DNA of 64,000 nucleotides. Origin: Zantedeschia hybrid cultivar. Lineage: Eukaryota > Streptophyta > Magnoliopsida > Alismatales > Araceae. The position numbers and the translations under genes are program-made. The number at the start of each line of letters is the position of its first letter. Within the stretch, counting starts at the first letter, position 1. The stretch lies in the NCBI GenBank assembly GCA_030544215.1, contig JARZZO010000002.1, positions 29,015,395 to 29,079,394 on the forward strand. The letters are read 5' to 3'. The notes under the pieces are model-generated. The model was not told the DNA's origin and did no database searches. It was given only the letters and a program-made list of their open reading frames with translations. This document shows positions 57,500-64,000 of this stretch, one piece after another.

Positions 57500-59050
57500 A
57501 GGATGGTTTTGTTTGTTTTTCGATAATAACATGGATTGCACTACTAATTTTATTCAGAATAAATAGAGGAAGTATAATCGAAAAGGATAGGAGAGGTTCC
57601 TATCCTAAAAAAAAAAAACAAAGCAAACTAAGACTCAAATGAATGCCTTTTTCCAGGAATCAGCTGATATCCCTAAGATATGACGAGATCAACTATATAA
57701 AAAAGCCAAACTTTTGAGAGAAATATTTTCAACATATACTTTATTTCCCCGGAAAATTGTGTCATTCCTCTCTCTCCATATGCTCCACAGATTGAATGCG
57801 GAAGAATACCCAAAATACTTTTTTTTTTTTTTTGGCGTGTTGATCTTCTCAAGAACTTGAAGAACCTCCACATCTCTATAATAGAATGAAAGTTCAGTTT
57901 GAAATTCAGCAACTTGCCAAAGGTACTTCACACTTCTAGACTTACTGTACATTGTGCAAACAAGTGGTCCACATCTTCATCATGAATACCACACAACGAA
58001 CACAGCACTCCTTCATTAGGACACCATTTGCTTCTATAGACTTTAGTAATAATCCTCTTTTCGAACATAAGCCACATGAATGGCTTCATCTTCAAAGGGG
58101 ACTTTACTTTCCACACATCATCAAAGTTTGGATAATTAGGTAAAACACCTTCCAGAACTAAGTAATAGGATTTGACAGTAAAATTTCCTTTTGTTGGTCC
58201 CCACCTCAACTTGTCTGAAGAATGCAAATCTATTTTAAGTGTATGCAAAGAGGCCATGAGTGTGCTGAACTCCTCAAATTCATCATCCCTCAGGTTTATG
58301 TGCATCTGCACACACCAATGAATCCCATTACTATCATGTTCATAACAATCTCTCACTGTACTCCATTGATCAGCAGCAATAACATATAAAAGAGGATACT
58401 TATCCTTCAAACAAATGTCACCAGCCACTTATCTATCCAAAACAATGTTATTTCCATTTCCCACATGGAAAAATATAAGTTTCTGAGACTGATTTCCTGC
58501 CTTAATCATATCTTTCCAGATTGGAGACATATTGGAAACATTTGATGTCTTCAAATAAAATTTGTTCAGGGGCAGATAATGTTTATGTTGCATCACCATT
58601 TTCCAAAGACTAACATCCTCAATCATCAATTCCCACAGCCATTTCCCCGACAATGCTAGATTCCAAATTCTGAGCCTTTTAACCCACGTTCCACCTTTGG
58701 ATTTTGGAGTACAGACTTTCTCCCATTTTACCAAAGCTATTCCTTGGCTATTGTTTTTGTAGCCACCACAGAGAAACTTCCGTCTGATCTGATCAATCTT
58801 CCTGCAAACAGCCACTGGAGTGAGGAATACAGAAAATTAGTGCATAGGAATACTAGTAATAACTGAATTGAGCAGCATTGGGTGAGGATGGTTTCTTACA
58901 TACCATAAATTATCCTTGTTCTTATTTTTGCTATCCAGATGCCATTCTAGGGATATTGATTTACATTTCCTATCATTGTTCAGAGGATTTATTTTTCTTT
59001 TGATAAATTGGAGAACATGAGATGTCACAAACGGGGTTATCATAAATTGT
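57500..59050 (-). mobile_element. Strongly 5'-truncated L1-type LINE
   Basis: The minus strand carries only the C-terminal part of an L1 ORF2 and a 3' tail (AACCTCTCCTATCC-type text, AATAAAATTAGTAGTGC). It begins near 59050 and ends near 57505. It lies just right of the Tat-type element. No clear target duplication was found. Confidence 0.8.
57673..59043 (-). pseudogene. L1 ORF2 C-terminal region with zinc-finger RVT domain, broken
   Basis: In minus order: 58837-59043 (SLEWHLDSKNKN), 58429-58815 (IRRKFLCGGYKNNSQGIALV, WEKVCTPKSKGG, HVGNGNNIVLDR), 57928-58428 (PLLYVIAADQ, WGPTKGNFTVKSYYLVL, VWKVKSPLKMKPFMWLM, CSLCGIHDEDVDHLFAQC with the C..C/H...C cluster), then the tail at 57673-57952 (SIWRERNDTIFRG). 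These are the typical post-RT and zinc-knuckle parts of plant L1 ORF2. The RT and endonuclease are missing. Confidence 0.88.
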
Positions 59051-59200
59051 TCATATTCCCATACCCCTCTACCTGTATCTATTGTACAACATGTGGTTGC
59101 ATCCTTTGGTTCCTCGTTTGGATTTTCAATACTGATTGCCTTGAAGGTTTTTGGGCCATACTTGGTGTTCGGGTTAACTAGGCTTAAGAATAACTGGCTA

Positions 59201-59330
59201 AGCTTAGCTCAGTTCAGTTGGTACCGGTAGGGTTTGAGGGTGTTAGGACTTAGGAGGGGAGCACCCAAGGTTCAAGCCTGGGTGGAGATGTTGTTTCCTG
59301 TTTATGCGAACCATGCCTTGCCACCGTGGC
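59201..59330 (+). mobile_element. Possible tRNA-derived SINE
   Basis: AGCTTAGCTCAGTTCAGTTG gives an A-box-like start (TAGCTCAGT..GGTA) and GGTTCAAGCCTGG at 59269-59281 is a good B box, spaced about 60 bp apart as in tRNA-derived SINE heads. The 3' part and target duplication are not defined. It is not a functional tRNA: no anticodon arm or acceptor pairing is apparent. Confidence 0.45.
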
Positions 59331-59712
59331 AGGGACCTCAAAAACTAGGTTGAGAATAGGCACAGCTCATCACCTGTCTTTTGGGCATAGGGAGAGGCAT
59401 TGAGGATGGTGATGCTGTTACAAAAGAGGTTGTCAAAATGACAGTTTTATCCCTGGGTTTAAAGGGGGGAGAGAGAGAGAGAGAGTATTTGGACAAGGCA
59501 ACATCAATGGAGAATAGGAAACAGGAATAGGGATGACTTATCCTCATTTTCAATTTTTTTGCCCACAGTAGGCAAGGGATGGGTAAATCATCCCTATTCC
59601 CTAGCTTCATACTTGGCTTGGTTTAAAAAAAGGCTGAAAAAAGGGTGAACTCGTATTTCGTTCTACTACCGTTATACTTCAGTACCGACAAACTTAAAGT
59701 AGGCTTTATAAC
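59331..59712. other. No gene; unclassified
   Basis: It contains a (GA)n run at about 59470-59486 and the phrase CTTATCCTCATTTTC. The frame at 59338-59610 has no recognisable domain. The stretch ends at the T-run that marks the 3' end of the next LINE. Confidence 0.45.
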
Positions 59713-59714
59713 TT

Positions 59715-59745
<31 letters not shown>

Positions 59746-59878
59746 GACAATAAACTGAGAAATTCATTTCATACTAAGAGGATGATTTTTTACCGCATCT
59801 GCTTAGACAGCATATTGGGTACAAGTAGGAAGGTTGGAACAGGTCCACCTCGCCTTATGAGTAGCCAATAAACCAACT

Positions 59879-60531
59879 TTAGTGAGCAGCTACATTCCCC
59901 GATCTAGGAACAAAAACTAGTGCAGCAGTAGTCTTGTAGAGAAGGTTCTGACAGTCAGAGATGATAGAAGGAGCCTTCCAAGGTGGAGATCTGGTAAAGA
60001 TAGACTGGATAAGAACCTGTGCATCATCCTCCACCTGAGTACAGTGGGGAAGGGAACTCGCCTCATGCAGCACTTCAAGGAGGTTGTAGCTTCCACGATA
60101 GCAGGATCATTCAAGTGGACTGATCTAGTAAGGTGACCAAGCAGCTTACCATAATGATCTGTAATAATAATTTCAATGCCTCCTCCTTCGTCTGAACTTG
60201 CACCGTCAAAATTGACTTTGATACAGTCCTGTTGAGGTGGTGTCCAGGATGCTAGTTGATGCTTTGTAGGAGTAGTAGTCCTGGAGCTGTTGCTTTTCAG
60301 GGATTTCCAGAACTCAAGTTCCATCAAGGCACTTCTGAGAGTGGTCAACGGGTTTTGAGATTTACCCTCAATGACTCTTTTGCACCTGGATTTCCAGATG
60401 TGCCACAGAATGGAGAAGCAGAGGGCAATCAAGGATTTGTCTTTATGGTCAGCAGAGAAGGGAGGGGCAACCCACTCCAAGACTAGTCCTTTGAAATCCT
60501 GAGATGAGTAATAGTTTAGAGGGGATGCTTA
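59879..60531 (-). pseudogene. L1 ORF2 C-terminal RNase H-like domain
   Basis: Minus strand reads WVAPPFSADHKDKSLIALCF, SILWHIWKSRCKRVIEG, CIKVNFDGASSDEGGGIEI (first Asp), ITDHYGKLLGHLTRSV and AIVEATTSLK (Glu). After one frameshift near 60075 it continues EDDAQVLIQSIF, PSIISDCQNLL and FVPRSGNVAAH. This is the RVT_3 type RNase H at the end of many plant L1 ORF2 proteins. Besides the frameshift it is well preserved. Confidence 0.88.
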
Positions 60532-60536
60532 CCACA
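60532..60536. repeat. Left 5-bp target duplication (CCACA) of solo LTR
   Basis: CCACA precedes the LTR and recurs exactly at 62777-62781. Confidence 0.88.
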
Positions 60537-60829
60537 TGTTTGGATGTGGGAGGAAGGCTGCCTCTTTATGCCTGCATCTTCTATTCTATTATTCTTTATT
60601 GGACACTGAGGACTTGGGATTAGCCCTCAGGGAGTCTCGGACTTCGGATCAGGTGAGGATCCGAGGACTTAACCTCTTCCTCATTGACCTCAGTTAGTGT
60701 TAATTACGCAGATCAACTGATCAACAACCCTTGCTTAACTGCCCAATGATGCCCATTAAAATAAATCAAGCACTATGTAGAGGGATTTCATGAGGGCACT
60801 CATTAACATAATATGCACATTAAAATTCT

Positions 60830-61200
60830 TTCAGGGATCCTTAAAGGATAGTGATTTGCTTTATCCTTAGTATGCTTGGAGGGAATACTTATAGGATACA
60901 CCCCTATGCATCAAAATCCTTAAGGATATGAAAGGGGGGCATATTAGCAGGGTATGTCTGTATTTAAAATCCCTTAAAGGATACCTAAATGATACAAGCT
61001 TTTTGTGTGAAATCCCTTGTGGAACCCTTAAAGTATACTAATGGGATGTAGACTAGTCCAAATGTATACTAAATTCCCTTTAGCATCCTTAAAGGATACT
61101 CAAAAGATCCCGTTGGTATGCTTAAAGGATATGTTTAAATCCTTTAAGTATCCTTAGGCAATGTTTCTTAATGAGTTCCACTTAAGGATCCTTTAAATGC
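60830..61200. repeat. Irregular repeats of CCTTAAAGGATA in the LTR
   Basis: TCCTTAAAGGATA, CCCTTAAAGGATAC, CTTAAAGTATAC and TCCTTTAAGTATCC variants recur about every 25-40 bp on both strands. The core CCTTTAAAGG/CTTAAAG is itself near-palindromic. Confidence 0.8.
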
Positions 61201-61838
61201 TTCAACAAGGCCCACTCAGGATCTTACACCATTCATGCAGTGAGAATAAGTAATTTTATTGGGTTCCACATGAAATCATTAAGTGCGACTTAAACAATTT
61301 CCACCAAGAATGGGACAGCAATTCATCATGGTTCAACTTCAATGAAAAGTGATGTTTTGATTAGTGGAACATGGTCTCCACTTAATCAAAATAATAGCCC
61401 TTCAGTCTTGAATCTTCGTGCCTTGAAACTTTGAGGAGTGGCCTCCAAGAATCTTCACAAAAGCCCTTCAGGACTCTTCACGAAGAGGCTTCAGAAATCT
61501 TCAGCAAGAGCCTTGCAACAGAACCTTCACAAGACCTCTTTGTGGTCTTCACGAAACCTAGAGAAGCCTTCTGCATATTCCCCTTTTTGGCTCTCTGTCC
61601 TCTTTCTCTTTTTTTTTTCAACTGCACCCCCTTTGGGGGTATTTATAGGGGTGTCAACAGCCAATAGGAAAAGAGGGAGCTGAGGGAGTGAGTGTGAGAG
61701 GGAGAGTGGGTAGACCCCCCACCAGTGGGGGGGTCATGTGCCACCAGTGGGCACCCCACTGGTTGGAGGTGGGGGGGGTGCTACCGATAGCACCCACTCA
61801 TCCTCTCTCTTTCTTTAAATTAGTGGGAAGCCCCCACT

Positions 61839-61840
<2 letters not shown>

Positions 61841-61887
<47 letters not shown>
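61841..61887. repeat. (CT)n microsatellite
   Basis: An uninterrupted CT dinucleotide run of 47 bp. Further CT-rich tracts lie at 62260-62350. Confidence 0.97.
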
Positions 61888-61889
<2 letters not shown>

Positions 61890-62305
61890 TCCCCTCTTTA
61901 ATTAAATGGGAAAGGGAGCTCCCTTTTAGTGGGCATTAAATGGAGCAACCATTGGCTCCAATAATTGGAGCCCCACTACTTCATTTAGTGGGAGAAGCTC
62001 CCAATAATGGAGAGTATTCAGCTCTCACCCATTAACCAAGGCCATTAATAAAGGGGGGAGCATTAACACTCACATTTCCTACTAATCACTTCATTTATCA
62101 AGGCCGTTAATGGCCATTGGATTTTAATTCCCTCTTCTTCTTTTTTTACTTTTCCCTTCTTCTTCCTTTTTTTTCTAGAGGAGGACGACCCCCCACCGGT
62201 GGCCTCTTTATGGGGAACCGATGGGGGGGAGGAGATGAACCAGTGGACCCCCACTAGTTCCTCCTCTCTTCTCTCTCTTTTTCTTCTCTTCTTTTTTCTT
62301 CTCTC

Positions 62306-62338
<33 letters not shown>

Positions 62339-62438
62339 TCTCTCTCTTTGTGTATGGAGAGGGAACCCCCCCCCCCACACACACACCCCATCGGTCGACC
62401 CTTTAAGGGGGTGGGCCGGTGGACCCCCCCCCCCTTTC

Positions 62439-62447
62439 TTATAAAAA
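62439..62447 (+). promoter_or_regulatory. TATA box of the solo LTR
   Basis: TTATAAAAA lies about 340 bp before the LTR end, at the boundary of a CCGGTGG/C-run segment and a CTG-rich leader. The minus-strand relative shows the same arrangement near 3064-3074, supporting a conserved retrotransposon promoter. Confidence 0.55.
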
Positions 62448-62489
62448 GAGGGTGACCGACCACCCTGGGGGGGAGGCACTGCCCTCTTT

Positions 62490-62605
62490 GTACTGCTGTT
62501 GCTCGGCTGTGCTGCTGTTGCTGCCTCGGCTGTACTGCTGCCGCTGCCTTGCTGCTCTGCTGTGCCGCTGCTGTTGTTGCCTCTGCTAGGCTGCTCTTGT
62601 TGCAG
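62490..62605 (+). repeat. CTG-rich leader tract of the LTR
   Basis: CTGCTGTTGCT, GGCTGTGCTGCTGTTGCTG and TGCTGCCGCTGCC words form an imperfect CTG/TTG triplet tract just after the TATA box. A comparable CAG-rich tract on the other strand is at 2930-3025. Confidence 0.85.
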
Positions 62606-62776
62606 TGACTTTCTTGGACCTTTGAAGAAGGATTCCTAGGTAAAATCCTAGGCCTTTTCCTCTTTTAACTTATCATGCTAACATGTTAACATGTATGCGT
62701 GCATACCATGTGCCAAGAACATCCCCCCCCCCCCCCCCCCTCTTTTTTTTTTTTTAAATTAGAAACATGACAAACA

Positions 62777-62781
62777 CCACA
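62777..62781. repeat. Right 5-bp target duplication (CCACA) of solo LTR
   Basis: Matches 60532-60536. LINE ORF2 text resumes here on the minus strand with EHARLVW-type residues. Confidence 0.88.
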
Positions 62782-62784
62782 CTA

Positions 62785-64000
62785 ATCTTGCATGTTCGCA
62801 CTTGAAAAGCATGTGTTCAACTGATTCCGGCTGTTGGTTACATACTTGACATACTCTGTCTATGGCTGGGATCCTTTTAGAGGTCTCATTTAGGGAAGAT
62901 CATTGTGCAGGGCATTTCCATATGAAGTGTAGGACTTTTGGGGGAACCAATTCTTGAAGTTTAGAACACCAAAGAATTTTCCATACAGGAGACGGGGTTG
63001 ATGCAGATGGTAAGTCAGAATTTTCAGAAATGAACCGATAGGCAGATTTGGTGGAGAAGGATCCATCCAAAGTGAGTGGTCACACATCTTGATCCCCAAT
63101 TTCTGACTGTACACAGGCAGGCAGATCGAGCATATAGGTTCTGCAGTCTCAGCAGTAAACACCTCCCTAATGTAGCTAACATACCATTTGTTGTCCCAAT
63201 TAGTTGGAAAACCCAGTTTGGGAGCTCACATCTGAAATTCCGATGCACCTTGGGGGGGGGGGGGGGGGGGGTCAAGGCTAGGACTCCAACAATCCACCAT
63301 ATATGAGTGGAAAGTCCATCTGATATAGAGTTATAAACCATAGAGAACATATCTGTCAACTGAAGCATAAGACTCCAGGAGCACAAGGCACTTTCCAGAA
63401 AGACTGGTATTTTAGATACTTTGCTCTGAGAATTGATGCCCATAGATTGCTAGCTCTATATAAATTTCCAATTGGTTTCAAGCTGGCCGCATTACTGACA
63501 ATTTCAAGATCCCAGATACCAAGTCCACCCAAAACTGTCTTTTGATAGAAGACCATCTACAAAGGTGCATCTTCCTCCCAGAGGAATGAACATTGAATCT
63601 GGTTCAGCCTGCTTATGGTTGTCTTTGGTAGCAGTCGAGTTCCCATAATATGGACAGGTATAGACGCCAGCACTGAATTTATTAAGGTAACTTTACCTGC
63701 AATTGAGAGAGGATTAGCTTTCCAATGAGAGAGCTTTGCTTGCATTTTGTCTTCTATATGTGACAATTGATTCACTTTGCTGCCTCCCTGCTGAATTGGA
63801 ACCCCCTAGGTAGAGATCATCCTTGGACATTAGCAGGAATATTATACTTAGATAACAAATGTCTCTGTCTGGTAAGAGAAACATTGCTACTAAAAGCAGT
63901 ACCTGTCTTGGCCCGCTTTATGAATTGGCCCGACCAACTGCCATACCTATCAGGGTACTGGAGGGTCTCATCCATTTCAGCTTTATCAGCCTTGCCAAAC
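62785..64000 (-). pseudogene. L1 ORF2, RT C-terminus to zinc-finger RVT region (continues past window)
   Basis: In minus order from the edge: 63557-63775 (NQLSHIEDKMQAKLSHWKAN, SIAGKVTLINSVLASIPVH, CSFLWEE), 63356-63556 (VLGGLGIWDLEIVSNAASL), 63024-63443 and 62890-63162 (FWKVPCAP, HSLWMDPSP, FFGVLNFKNWF). Then VCQVCNQQPESVEHMLFKCE lies at about 62790-62850, with the CxxC...HxxxxC cluster. A run of about 20 G interrupts the frame near 63252-63271, and other frameshifts are present. Continuation of the RT palm is expected beyond 64000. Confidence 0.88.
63252..63271. repeat. G homopolymer run inside LINE coding text
   Basis: About twenty consecutive G residues sit within the LINE frame, where related elements would have coding sequence. 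It may be real expansion or a sequencing or assembly artefact. Confidence 0.8.

Larger units (their letters stand above)
60537..62776 (+). mobile_element. Solo LTR, 2240 bp, inside LINE ORF2
   Basis: It begins TGTTTGGATG and ends CATGACAAACA, with TGTTTG/CAAACA inverted termini and an exact 5-bp duplication CCACA. No primer site or coding region is inside, so it is a solo LTR. The plus orientation is inferred from a TATA box at 62439 followed by a CTG-rich leader. Order: conserved 5' block (60600-60780), irregular CCTTAAAGGATA repeats (60830-61200), then a transcript-like TTCACGAAG region (61430-61660). After these come CCACCAGTGGG repeats (61710-61780), a (CT)n run, the TATA box and the leader. 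Related minus-strand sequence is at 2539-7475. Confidence 0.92.
59713..64000 (-). mobile_element. L1-type LINE, minus strand, split by a solo LTR and cut by the window edge
   Basis: The 3' end (minus sense) is a C-run then A-run, at 59713-59746 on plus. ORF2 text runs 59879-60480 and, after the solo LTR at 60537-62776, continues at 62785-64000 toward the RT. The domain order (RT C-terminus, zinc-finger RVT, then RNase H-like) is continuous across the insertion, which proves that the two halves are one element. The 5' part lies beyond the window. Confidence 0.9.

Noticed and set aside
59201..59290. A functional tRNA gene
   Set aside because: Only A- and B-box-like words are present; no acceptor or anticodon stem pairing could be made.
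62063..62479. Frames rich in RERERE and SLSLSL
   Set aside because: They are translations of CT/GA microsatellite sequence in the solo LTR.

Overview
This is nuclear DNA from a flowering plant, and most of it is retrotransposon. It holds two recognisable gene loci, the exons of an SnRK2-type protein kinase (9560-12638, +) and an intron-free NIP7 gene (39383-39961, +). It also holds a displaced fragment of a third gene, an S6 kinase (47959-48522, -). The kinase introns have GT/AG borders, and the element families (Ty3/gypsy with a tRNA-Met primer site, Tat-type gypsy with an antisense ORF, RTE and L1 LINEs, hAT-like elements) are those of angiosperms. The GC-rich NIP7 frame in an AT-rich background would fit a monocot, but this is only a hint.

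Layout. 1-1660: tandem array of about 40-bp monomers that often pair into an 80-bp unit. 2539-7475: LTR-like sequence on the minus strand, split by a nearly complete RTE LINE (3199-6485) with a 16-bp target duplication. 9560-12638: seven SnRK2 exons; the first two expected exons are not in the window. 14432-35700: a degenerate Del/Tekay-like gypsy element on the plus strand, with primer site at 20584, gag, protease, RT and integrase pieces. It has been hit by a solo LTR (20872-22903, exact 5-bp duplication), a hAT-like element (23798-24747) whose end was amplified into eight identical 274-bp copies (24625-26816), an unclassified insertion (27736-29615) and another solo-LTR-like block (30830-33338).

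38557-39123: MITE-like element just upstream of NIP7. 41671-57399: one large Tat-type gypsy element on the minus strand, bounded by LTRs, a polypurine tract, a primer site and a direct repeat ACTTTG. Its RNase H region is interrupted by 5.8 kb made of a 5'-truncated L1 LINE plus three consecutive S6K exons with their introns. Between integrase and 3' LTR it carries a decayed antisense ORF and a 71-bp tandem repeat.

57500-59050: second truncated L1. 59201-59330: possible tRNA-derived SINE. 59713-64000: third L1, split by a 2240-bp solo LTR (60537-62776) with exact 5-bp duplication.

The window is mainly a record of nested insertion. Only NIP7 looks like a complete working gene. The SnRK2 exons are undamaged but lack the ATP-binding lobe within this window. 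I see no tRNA, rRNA, CRISPR or prokaryotic features. The least ordinary structures are the S6K exons inside a retrotransposon, the perfect 8 x 274 bp array grown from a transposon end, and LTR families that carry regular arrays of short paired motifs.
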